Notes under the pieces: generated by a model | Told to the model about the DNA's origin: nothing | Databases searched by the model: none | The model's input: the letters and a program-made list of their open reading frames with translations, nothing else | Shown: positions 42,801 to 53,249 of the stretch, in pieces | How positions within the stretch are numbered: position 1 is the stretch's first letter | How the letters are laid out: every line of letters begins with the position of its first letter | Translations under genes and position numbers: made by a program | Source of the DNA: Lomentospora prolificans | Taxonomy: Eukaryota; Ascomycota; Sordariomycetes; Microascales; Microascaceae | Reading direction: 5' to 3' | Length of the DNA: 64,000 bases | Assembly (NCBI GenBank): GCA_029532625.1 | Contig: JARFXM010000002.1 | Coordinates: forward strand, 310,001 to 374,000

Positions 42801-45705
42801 GCCCCAGTCGACCAAGTTCATACAATTGACATCTCCTCGCCCCCATTTAGTTTTAGTTCGCGGGCTCGCCGTAGAGAGTTCGTGGAAGTTCTTTAAACTT
42901 TCGTCTCTCTTCCAACTTAACCCCTTCAATACATCCGGCGGTAACATAAAGGCCTCATCTGCGTGCTCGCAGTGTGAAATTGAAAGCATGCGCATTGTCG
43001 CGCCAACACGTAGTTCTGATACAGTTCTCAATTCCCTTCCTTCGTTGCGGGACTTCATGTCCTCTTTCAGTAGCAGCAGAATGCAGAATATCGGTCCTGT
43101 TAATTCCCAGAGCATTAACACGTAACCACAGCAAAACGCTAAGCTCTCTTCAAGCGAATGACCTTTCATGTCCGAGAAGGGCATCATGCCTCCTCACGTT
43201 GCAGTGGGCTCTACTTTGCCTTTAGGGCCGAAAAGCAGAGAGAAACCCACGAATTTCACCAGCAACAGAAGACAGAAAATGTGAAATTAAGTTACGGTGG
43301 TATCACTACAACTCCCAGCCATTGAAGACCGAGTCGTGCGCTCTCATATGTCGCCGAGTCGAGGCGCAAAGACGCCAAGCTCGCGGGGCATGAGGGCTAG
43401 TTTCTCGGTCAAACTTGGCCAACTTGCTCGGGGAAGTTGTCGAAACTTGATGCTATTCCGGTTCAAGTGTCCTCGCTTTCCCTCCAGCCTGATTGAATCT
43501 CGGCCCCTCTCGACGCACGCATCAAGCCTAGCGGCATGAAAGAGGGCAGTCTCTCGATTGTCGTGAGGGGAAACCAGTCCAGCAAATGCGGAGGTGGAGA
43601 CCAACCCAAGAAACGAACTTGTCACAAGGCGACTAGCTCTCCCGTCTCTGGTCGACAGACCGACCTGTCTCAGGGTGTTCCTGGTGCGAGAGAATGAGTA
43701 GATGATCTAGCAGCTGAAGGGAGATTTAAGAAGCCTCATGGCAGACTCAGGGACATGAAACCGGCAGTAAGAGTAGTTTAGGCACATCTAGCGGAGCAAA
43801 CGAGGGTCCCTTCCGCCTCGTTCCCGCCTGTCCGTCTATCCAGCAAGCGAATGTCGCAGACAGAAAGTTCGCCATACAAAGCACGACGAAAGGGAGACAC
43901 GACAACGTCCTGCCTCATTTCTGCTGAATACGAAAAGGGAAACAACAGAGCCAAGAGGCAGTGTCAGACATTGTGTAAGACGGCATGTGTGGCGTGAACC
44001 GGCTCAGACAGGTAAGTAGAGTATAGAAACCGACACTGTACGGGAACATGGAAATCCTTCTGCGGGGAACGTTTGATTGAGAATGCAACGCTATCTTATG
44101 CCCCCGGGCGATCCTCCCAATTCAGTACTAGCGCAACTGCATCGGGCCGAAAGGGCCAAGGCACGCCAGTAGAAATGCACAAGTGATCAGGGGATTCGCG
44201 AGGCTGCAGGCAACGCGCATGGTAATTGGCTCGTTCGCACCTTCTCACAGAGAGACAATGTTGGCCATGCAGGCTGAAGCTGACTCAGTTGAGAAGCTTT
44301 GTCATGTTCGGCGATCACTGTGTCTCTGGATCACCTGACAAGCAGCCCGCTCTGTTCAGGTGACTGATTTTGTTCGGTCAGTTGCAGTCAGCTGGTCAAT
44401 ACATTAAGTCACGTGATATTCATCTTCATGTTTGACGCTTACTACTGCTATTTCTGGATATGAGAGGGAGCGCCCTAGTCGAGTTTGCCTGCGGCTCGCT
44501 CGTTTGAGCACTTTTGAATCCAATAACAATCGAGCAACGTAACACCAGAAATGCCCGCGATTGGGCAGAATTGCTTCTGTTGCTCATCACGGCTTGATCG
44601 GGTTTAGCATCGTGCTTCCATGCCTGGGTCCTTTCAGCTCCCCTCGGCTCGCCCAAAGAGACGCAATGGTTAAGCGAATCAGGGGGGAGCAGAGAAGGGA
44701 GAAACACAGCGCTGGCATCGCGTTCTTTTATTAGGCTCGGTGTCGTTTCTTTGCAGCTCGTTGTCGGGAGTTCAATGTTTGCTGAGTGTCCCTCACAGCC
44801 GCTGCTCGCTCTTTCTTATCGATGGCGGTCGGGATTCTATCCCACCACGTCCTATCAAACCACTAGGCACTAGCCGAAATACCTCCTCGATCTTACTCTG
44901 TCCACATTTTCAGCCACTCCAGACGCTAACTTGGAGCCGTTTCTCTCGAAGAAATCGAGAGTTTGACGGGATGCCCGGATGACCGTGAGTCCAGCTCATT
45001 CAGCCTTGTAAAAAGGGCGATTAAATCGAATCATCCGCTTCGAATGGGGTCATTTCGAGCGTGACAGGCTCGAACTCTCTCGCACTTGCGCACCTGTAGC
45101 TCAGCATCTTTTTCTCTTCTATCCTTCCTTGTTCCCTCAATTCGAGTTAACTCTTCATTTTACTTCCTCTCTTCTCATCCGAAGAAAGAAAAGATCCTTG
45201 CCTTACCCTTTTCTTTTTTTCTTTTTTTTTCCCTCCACCGACCTCTTTTAAGACATCCGCATCATAGACTTTTTTTCGTTCCCCTCGTATGTGACCGTGT
45301 TCAAAATAACCACGGTTTTCGATTAGGCCCTTCAGGGGATATGAAGAAGAGGAGATAAGAGTGAGGGAAGGAGGAAACGCCAAGGGTCTTATACGCCCAT
45401 CAGTCACCATCGGGGATATTCCCAAGGGGAAAAAGGCGCACGTCATAATCCATATCGACAGCCGGCATAGGCAGGCACATACTTCGTACGTACGACGAAG
45501 AGAGAAAAGAGAACGAGCAGGCGTCCAGCAGAAGCCAGTCCCAATACGCAGCCAGCCAAGGAGCGGAGCAAAGGGAAAAATTACAAGAGTTACTTTTGGT
45601 GTGTGGCGGCTTGCGTTCCCTTTCCTGAGACCTAGCACATCTGTTCTGCCCACACCCTTCAGTCTCTCCTTTGCCAGCTCGTTCCTATTTCCCAGTTGAG
45701 TTAGG
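39858..45705. other. 5.8-kb region between two divergent Zn2Cys6 genes
   Basis: This separates the start codons of two regulators transcribed away from each other. No gene was accepted. Unassigned open frames occur at 40913-41305, 42408-42725 and 42771-43187 on the minus strand and 42373-42768 on the plus strand, none with codon bias or a known family. An E-box-like palindrome TCACGTGA is at 44409-44416. The last 600 bases before 45706 are pyrimidine-rich and then A/G-rich, as in a long leader. Confidence 0.45.
44409..44416. promoter_or_regulatory. TCACGTGA palindrome (E-box-like)
   Basis: An 8-base palindrome containing CACGTG, the core bound by bHLH factors. It lies 1.3 kb upstream of the plus-strand Zn2Cys6 gene in long non-coding DNA. 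One match of this length can occur by chance. Confidence 0.2.
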
Positions 45706-48041
45706 ATGACCATTTCCGATCAACCACCACCATCACCACCCCCCTCACAACAACAGCAAGCATCTCAGAACCCATCGAAGCCGGCGACGAACCGCAAACG
45801 TCCATACAAGCCCAAAGTCAAGACTGGCTGTACATCATGCAGGTGCGTTTCTTGGGCTTCCCTGTCCCTTCTCCCCCCCCCCCCCCAATTCTCACGTCGC
45901 CCAATGGACACGCCTCCCTAGCTGCTGGAGCTCCCTCCTCTGTCTCGTTTCTTCTCCTACTCAAACCCTTGGCCCAACTCCTTTAAGTTTCAACGCACAC
46001 ACCCACACGCGTCCCAAGCGTGGGCCCTAGGGCCGTTCCGGGTCCCATAAACCTGTCAATATTCCCCATACCCTTGACCAAGGAAGGTATGAACGCCAGC
46101 CCTGCAGACGGTTCAAGCACCCTCTCACTTGGCTTCCGTCCACATCTTCTGTGGTCCCCTTCAAGTAGATCAATCATCTTCCTCGCTCTCCTGCAGCTAT
46201 TGGGGGGTGTCAATAACGTACAGACGGCGGCTTCAACGAAGGAGCCCGCTAGTTGAGAACCCGCACGCAAAACGCAAGAGGCATTCTAATATTGACTGGA
46301 ACGCGTGCCTGCTCCTAGGATACGGCGAGTCAAGTGTGATGAAGGCAAGCCCAGTTGCCAGCGATGTATAAGTACTGGCAGGACATGCGATGGCTATGAG
46401 GACTTGTTCCGGCTAGTTCAGTGGACCCCCAACCAGGGCTCCGAACCTCTTCAGCCCAAACCTAGTATTCCCCAGCCCGCAGCAACAGCAGCACCTTCGC
46501 CAGCTCTAGTCGCAAACCCAACGACAGAAGCGCAAAAGAGGAAGCGGCAAAGTACTCAGAAGCTACAGTTTCAAGAACCGCAGCAGCAGGAGGATCAACA
46601 GCGTGTGCAGCAGCAGCCGCTAGCGACCGTCTCTCATCCGTACTCACTGGTGTCTGCGCAGGGTTCGAAGCCGTCCCTAAGCACAGCTGAGACAAACAGC
46701 AGGCCACCTACCGTTACGGCTACATCAACGCCGTCGTCAACGGCATTCTCTCCCTCTCCCCCAGTCTCGACTGGTTCATGGCCAGGCTCGTCCTCTGTGC
46801 CCTCGCCGAGTCATACGGCTGGCTGGACGTTGGCGTCTCGTCCGGCGGCTCCCAGCTCGACAGGTTATCAGTCGTCTGTCTCCCCAGTAATAGCGTCCGC
46901 TTCCTCTCCCTATTATCCCCCTGGGAGCCGCGTAATCTCTCCCGTAGTAGCACCTCCTGCGACCCATTATAGCCATGGGGCTGGCGTTGCACAGCAGCAG
47001 AGAGGCCATCCTGCAGCCCAGCGAAACCCCCCGCCGATCGGTGCAGGCCTCTCGTCTACTTCATCCACGCCCCCCGCCGTGCCCGCTAAACTGACTCCCC
47101 CCCGCCTAACGACCGACGATATTGCGACCCTCGCGGCGCGGTTTACCAATAAGCCTATATCAGAAGGGTACGAGGTCGAGGCTCGAACGACACTTGAATT
47201 CAGCGTTTCCGAGCCCGCGGTTCGGCACGCACTTACTGCCCTCCAATCCTTGTACAAGACGCTTGAAGACCACGGCCATGAGTTCCCCCACGGAAGGCTC
47301 GCGGTACCAACAGTCTACCACGGGCTACAAGAGTACAACAATGCCATCGTGAATCTGGCCAACAAGCTGGCGGTCATGGACCGGCGGTCTTGCGAGGTCG
47401 CCCTCGTCTGTTGCCGCCTCTTCATCAGTATCGGCACCATCACGCGCGACTATACCGCCGTGGCCGAGCACTACATCCGAGGCATGCGCATCATGCACGA
47501 GGCCGCGACACGACCCTACCTAGACCCCTGGGGTAACGTGATTCCGACGCAAAACGGCGACTTCCCCAAGATCGACGTCTTCATGATTAAGATTTTCATG
47601 TCCCCAGACCGTATGGCCCCCGCCTGCAAAGCAGCGGCCCTCGCCATCAAGAACCGGAAACGTCTCCCCCCACGCGAGTGGATGCGGCTCGTGCGGTACG
47701 CGAGGAACGAGGTCCGCGCGGCGAGGGTCAAAGCCAAGCTGCTCGTCATCAGCAAGCTCGCGTTACAGCACTTTGAGAACGTATCCAGGCTACGCCCCGG
47801 CGCCGACTCCTCCAAGGTGCGCGCGGAGAAGGAGGTGCTCGTGGCGATGCTCGACGACTTGGATCTCGATCGCCAGGACGGGCCGAGGCAGCTCGGTGAG
47901 TATCATGGGCGGTTTCACTTTTTGTATCATTCGGCGCTCAAGATTGCCGTGAAGCTATCGATGTGGGCACCGAACGAAGATATTAGCGAGCTGAGGCCCG
48001 TGTTTGAGCGTGTCGGCGCGGTGTCGGGGTGCGTAATTTAG
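45706..48041 (+). CDS. Zn2Cys6 transcription factor with Gln/Pro/Ser-rich linker
   Basis: Exons are 45706-45842 and 46319-48041, giving 619 residues. The 476-nt intron splits the zinc cluster: exon one ends CTSCR and exon two begins IRRVKCDEGKPSCQRC. Joining restores CX2CX6CX6CX2CX6C (C42, C45, C52, C59, C62, C69) and the frame. The N-terminus is a Pro/Gln-rich stretch and residues ~75-290 are low-complexity Gln/Ser/Pro. The C-terminal ~300 residues form an alpha-helical region like the DUF3468/Fungal_trans_2 type (for example AVRHALTALQSLYKTLEDHG and VAEHYIRGMRIMHEAA). The target genes cannot be read from sequence. The intron holds a 14-base C run just after the donor. The gene is divergent from the other Zn2Cys6 gene and convergent with the amidase. 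The last codons overlap a GTGCGT, so a small additional 3' exon is possible. Confidence 0.8.
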
Positions 48042-48552
48042 CGTTTTATTTTTGAGTAGTGGGCAGGATTCATGGATCAAGGATATATTAAGCCTTCGGG
48101 TGTAAAAGACTTAACGGCTGGTTTGGGCCTTGGTGGCGGTTTACTGATTTCATGTCTTTATGATGTTTAACGGTTCACATCGTTTGGTATCTACTTGTAA
48201 AAATTCTTCCCTGGGTACGACGGGGAGGTTTAGCAGAGGACGAATGGTTGATTTGGATATTGACACGCCACCAAATAAACAAATGGCATGAGAAAGCATT
48301 CTTCAATTCCAACCGTTGGACTGATGTCTTTGTGGTATTCGGTCAATATGGTGTGGTGTTTTGTCAAGAACGAGGATACCGGAATATATTCATTCATTGC
48401 ACGCTCTCAAAAAAATATGAATCCCCAACGACGGGCGCAAACCGCGATAAACAATGTATAAAATAATACTTCCGATGCGTTTATCTAACTAGCATATACA
48501 ACTTACGGTGCAAAAGTCGCGCCCAAATACACACCCGAGCGCGCTCGATGTC
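48042..48552. other. Convergent 3' flanks
   Basis: About 510 bases between the stop of the Zn2Cys6 gene (+) and the stop of the amidase (-). AT-rich, with no gene seen. Confidence 0.5.
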
Positions 48553-50681
48553 CTAAACGTGTCTTGGATGTCTTTGACACGAGGTTTCAACACAAGCGTC
48601 CCTCCCGACGCAGTGCTCTAACTCGGTTCGGGGCAAGATCAACGGGCTCCTCTTGGCTCTAATATTCGTTCTTTGCTCAAAGGCATATGCTAGGCTGAAT
48701 AGCTTTTCTTCGCTGAAACGTGGTCCCAGGAAAGATAATCCGATGCTATGTAAATGTACTGTTAGCCGCCATCCAGACAACAAGTTGGGTCGTCTTATCA
48801 ATCTCGACACTGCGCGTCGGTTCCCAAACCTCGAATTGACACGCCACATAACGCCATGGGAAAAGAAAAGAAATGATAAAGAACCAGTAAAATCAAAACT
48901 TACGGAAGACCCGGCCCCTGAGTCGCCAAGCCTCTCGCATTCCTAACCACCTCCGCGTCATCCGGCCAGAAGCCCATGGGCACCGACACCAGCGGCGCCG
49001 CCGCCCACGCCGCAAACAGGCTCGCCGCAGACGTCGGTAGTATCACGGCGTCCAGCTCGTTATCCTCGATAGCACCCAGAAGCCAGTCATTGCCGTACCC
49101 GCGCAGCTTCTTCAGGTCCTCCTCAAACTCGACATCTGTGTTGTTGTACCCTAGTTGTAAGGCGCCGTCCCACGTAGCGGTGTTGCGATCCGGGTACTCC
49201 TCGCCAGGCGTAGACCTCGTAAAGTCGCGTATGTCTTGTAGCGAGTGGACGTCCGCCGGATTCTCCGTCAACTGCGCGAGGTACGAGGCCAGGTTCACTA
49301 CCAAGTCGGCGTCGAGCACGCGTCCCTCGACGTCAAAGTCGGCGTCGGCGCTTAGCCCGGTGAAGTTGGCGCCCACGACGGTGGCGCCGGCGATGCGCAG
49401 GACGTCGAAGGCGACGTAGAACTGGTGGGTTTCTGGGTGGTCGGCGTTGCCCATGCCGAAGAGCTCGAGAGCGTTGGAGGGGATGCCGAGCCGTGCGCCG
49501 GCGAGGGCGTCCTCGTCGAGGGCGGCGAGGTAGTCCGGGATGAGGCCGTCGGGGATATCGGACGTGTACGCGTCGTTTTCATCGACGCCGGCGATGGCTT
49601 GGAGGATGTAGGCTGCGTCTTTGACGGTGCGGGCCATAGGGCCGATGGTGTCTTGGTGTTCGCTGATGGGGATGACAAGATCGCGGGATGTAAGTCCGAT
49701 GGTAGGTTTGAACCCGACTATATTGTTCCGCTGGGATGGCGACACAATAGAACCGTCGGTCTATATATGTCGTGTGTGTTAGCTCACAAGCTATACGGTT
49801 ACTCGAATCTCGCCCGTACCTCAGTCCCAATGCAAGCTACGGCCAACCCCAAATCAGAAGCTACACCACAGCCACTCGAACTACCACTAGAGTCTTGGTC
49901 TTGGAGATAAGCACCCAAAACCTGTCCTCCGTGAGCAGACCAGCCGTTCGAGCTGTTGCTTGAGCGGTAGTTGGCCCACTGGCTCATGTTCGCCTTGCCG
50001 AGAATGACGGCGCCGGCTTCCCTGAGTTTCTTTGCGATGAAGGAGTCTCGGGGGACCTTGGCGCCCTTGAGAGCGAGCGAGCCGGCTGGAAGGCGGGAGT
50101 GAGTATTTCTGGTTCTTCATCGTTGGGCGATATAAATCTAGGCTGTACCTGTATTGTTCATCTCATCTGCCGTGGCAATGTTATTCTTGATGAGAATGGG
50201 AAGCCCGTGTAGTTGACTGTTGAAAACTATGTTAATAGAGGGAACGAGATCTAGTCCCATGGAGAGCTTCACTTGCCCGCGAACTTCGCCGTCTTCTCGC
50301 TCAGCATCGAGGGCGGCGGCGATATCCAGCGCATCGGGGTTGATCTCTGTGACGGCGCGAAGCTTCGAGTTTACCTCTTCAATCCTCGCAATGTAGGCCT
50401 TGTATCTGTGGTTAGCCTGTCAATGAACCGATCCAATATATAGTTCCTTCCCACCTTGACGAGATCGACGCTTGTAAAGAGCTTATCTTCGAGGCCCTGT
50501 GCTAAATCGTCTATTGTCGCGTCTCGAAGGGCTGGAAACTTGTTCGTTTCCTCATCTAAGTTCCAGTCAGTCATTGACGGCCGGATTCCTTGTTATCTCG
50601 TTTACCTTGACCGTTTACCGTCTTCGAGAAGCTTGAAAGAGCGAATATGGCTGGAAGAATGAGGCTGCGAACCGACACCAT
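48553..50681 (-). CDS. Secreted amidase (amidase-signature family), seven exons
   Basis: The inferred exons are 50681-50606, 50555-50455, 50398-50277, 50216-50149, 50085-49820, 49760-48904 and 48745-48553, giving 560 residues. A signal peptide is likely (MVSVRSLILPAIFALSSFSK, cleavage near VNG). The Ser-cisSer-Lys triad is visible: Lys110 in GLPILIKNN, the cis-Ser in SSGSSSGCG (about 190-193) and the nucleophile Ser215 in TETDGSIVSP. It should hydrolyse amide bonds, probably outside the cell or in the secretory path; the substrate is unknown. The six introns are 50-158 nt. Intron three (50217-50276) uses a GC donor (GG|GCAAGT), and only this choice keeps the conserved RGQLHGLPILIKNN frame. 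The last intron (48746-48903) joins GPGLP to IGLSFLGPRF. The C-terminal ~40 residues (Cys/His/Arg-rich) are unusual for the family and may mean a missed last exon. Confidence 0.8.
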
Positions 50682-51377
50682 CGCGACAACACTTCTAGAA
50701 AATTCCCGCTCTCCAATTGATTCCAAACGTTGAAAACTTAACGCCAAGCTTCAGGTGAAGTCTTCTTGCACGTCGACTATGGAATAGTTCAAGCCGGGGG
50801 CCTACGCAACCGGATCTAACAATGCACGAGGTGAACTCTTCCAGACCCTATTCTTATCGTAGATGACGAGAAGCGGGTGGAGAAGTGAGATTCAATCCCT
50901 GGTTATCCACGAAATTTATACTGACGCGGGTCGGATCAAAGGTTACACATTGCGCTCCGGTAAGATTATGCTCCCAAATTCGGTCAGTCCTTCAACTCCC
51001 ACACCCCGGTTTATACTGTTGTGAAAAGCGGGATTGTGAGATGGGAACAGCCCTTACTTGACCAGATATGCGAGTGACCATGCGCTGTGATCCCACCTTG
51101 GCACAAAAAAAGAAATGTAAATATATTCTAAACTCCGCGACGGCTTCAAGGATTTCATGACCATGCTAGTCTACTGGTCGACCTTACCATCGAATTTGCG
51201 TGCCACTTACTTCCCCTAGCTCGATTCCCCTCACGCCGGTCACCGGCAAAAGTACTCTCCGCCCTCGAAATGCATCAATTGATCCAGGAGGCCGGCTGCA
51301 ACCATTCCGCAAGGCGGGGTCGAGCATAGATAGATCAACATATATCACCGCTACTATACTTTTACACTCCGACAAAG
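50682..51377. other. Amidase promoter and LDAH 3' flank
   Basis: About 700 bases. No gene was seen. The two genes are transcribed in the same direction (minus), so this contains the amidase promoter; no clear TATA box was noted. Confidence 0.5.
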
Positions 51378-52564
51378 CTACCTCATTATCGTGCCCGCAA
51401 GCACCTTTGCCTCGTCCAATACGCGCGTCTCACGCTCTTTATCTGGATCATAGGGCGCAAAGTTCTCCTGGATCTGGTCCAGCCACGTCTTTACCCTGTC
51501 GGCGACGACAATGTTCCCCACTGCCCTCAATTGTTAGCATTCCCACGCTTTGCTTTCCATCGCGACGAGCGACTGTCTGGGAACAACGACTTACTCTCCC
51601 TCGTGCAAAACGCGTGGGCAACTTTGCCCTCTTGTTCTACAACAACCTCTGTCTTGCCTTTCTTATAGTCGGGCCCTTCCCGGTTCGCGTGCTTCTCTAG
51701 CTTCTGGATGAACTGGTCCCGGACGTCGTTCGCAACCCAGTGATCCTGCTTCGCAAAGAAAAACATAAATTTGGGCAACTTGTGCCTATGCTCCTCCGCA
51801 TCGTGAAACACCTCCCATAGCTCTTCATCCCACTTATCGTCGGATATCGTCACCATCTCGTCCTTACCCATGTGAAGACCCTGCCAGATACCGTCGCGGC
51901 TCTTGAGGAACTCGGCCGTTATCCGAGCTGCGTCGGGCGAGAAGCCCATAAACGTGCGACACAGGAACTGCAGGAAGGACTTGGGCCAGGGGCGCACGAG
52001 AGCTTTTGCCACGCGGTGCAGGTTTTGGCTGAGAAAGGCATAGTCGTTGAGAGCCTTGAGACGCCGACCGCTGGGCGATTTGGCGATATGCGTGACTGTG
52101 GGGAAGAGGAGGATTCCGTGGTACAACTTTAGGTGCCGCGCAAGCGAAGGGTTGTGATGGTGACGATGGAAGATTTCAAGGGTGATGTAGGATCCGACGG
52201 AGTGGCCAATCAACACTACGAAGTCATAGGCTTTGCCGTTTTCCTCAGGGCGGGACGAGTCTTCTATCCTCCGCTCGGCAACGCTAGCGTAGGACTTGTG
52301 GATCTGCTCTTCTAAGCTGTACGGCGGCGAGCTGTTTGTGAAGGGTGCGTGGTCGTCGTCATGGAAGCCGTAGAGACTCCTGCCAAAGATGTCGTAGGCG
52401 ACGGCGGTCTGTGACCGGTCGAGTAGGACGCGTAGGAACTTGAGGAAGACGTTGTAGTACTCTATGAGGCCCGGATTGCCCGGAATGAAGTAGACCAAAG
52501 CGTGAGCCCCCGGCTTGTGGGCTGGGCGGGAAGCTGGGATGAAGATGGAGTGATCTGGGTTCAT
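51378..52564 (-). CDS. Lipid-droplet-associated hydrolase (LDAH-like)
   Basis: Exons are 52564-51595 and 51520-51378, giving 370 residues. An alpha/beta-hydrolase of the LDAH (C2orf43) family: YFIPGNPGLIEYY at 25-37 carries the family's oxyanion-loop motif, and LIGHSVGSY gives the nucleophile elbow GHSVG with Ser122. Probable acid and base are the Asp in FAKQDHWV and His317 in VAHAFCTRE. In animals the family localises to lipid droplets and has been linked to sterol-ester or triglyceride turnover, though its substrate is debated. The 74-nt intron (GTAAGT, CTAAC, GGCAG) adds the tail MGNIVVADRVKTWLDQ, a helix typical after the catalytic His. The start is the first ATG in frame. The gene is divergent from the ARMT1-like gene with 685 bases between them. 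Confidence 0.85.
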
Positions 52565-53249
52565 AGTGAGTGAGGGTCAATGATGCCCGGCGTGGGTATC
52601 TGGTACAAGCCGCCGGGTCACTGCGGGAAGGCTAAGCACGGCGTCTCGGGTCACAAGAGTGAGACTTCCGGCTCCGAATGAGAGATTCGAGAGTAGGATC
52701 CACCCGCCGGGGGGGGGCGGACTCAGTCTCCGGTCTAAGCACCCTTCGCCGCGGAGGCAGAGGATCGTGCTCAAGGCTCTCGTGTTGACCAACGCTAAAA
52801 GCACGCAGGTGGCCAATTCACTGTCGAGTGGCAGGTAATATTCGAAATGTCAGTTAGATCACGTCAATTCTAAGGCCGGCTGCCTGCTGCTGAACGCCAA
52901 TAGGGCTGCATGAAGAAGATCCGTTGAAATCTCGGGAATACGAGCTGAAACCAGGTCTTCCCGATACGCCGTTTATATGGATAATTAAAAGTAAGATGCA
53001 ACAATCGCGTAAATCTCTATATACCAATACTGCCCCGCCATGCATTCTTCCAATCCTCCGACAACGAAGTCGCAGAGTTCGCCCGATAGAATTGCTCGGG
53101 GTTATCGCGGGGCAACTTGTTTGTTTAAGACGTTCCATGGTTTTTGTTGCCGTTTAGACCCTTCACTCATTAGACTCACAGCCTACTGCTTCCCCCATTC
53201 ATTCTCGAGCCTTTCCTTAGGACTTCCTTTAATCAACCCGTCTTCCACC
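52565..53249. other. Bidirectional promoter region, LDAH-like and ARMT1-like genes
   Basis: 685 bases between two divergent start codons; no gene inside. A pyrimidine-rich stretch runs up to the plus-strand ATG (CTTCCACCATG context). An 8-base G run near 52709-52716 sits on the LDAH side. Confidence 0.5.

Noticed and set aside
41728..43187. Several minus-strand open frames of 80-140 codons between the two Zn2Cys6 genes
   Set aside because: They look mildly protein-like but cannot be joined by convincing splice sites, have no codon bias and overlap plus-strand frames of similar length.
48900..49745. Amidase ending at 48900
   Set aside because: The apparent stop is part of a GTAAGT donor; the conserved GLSFLGPRF tail follows after a 158-nt intron.
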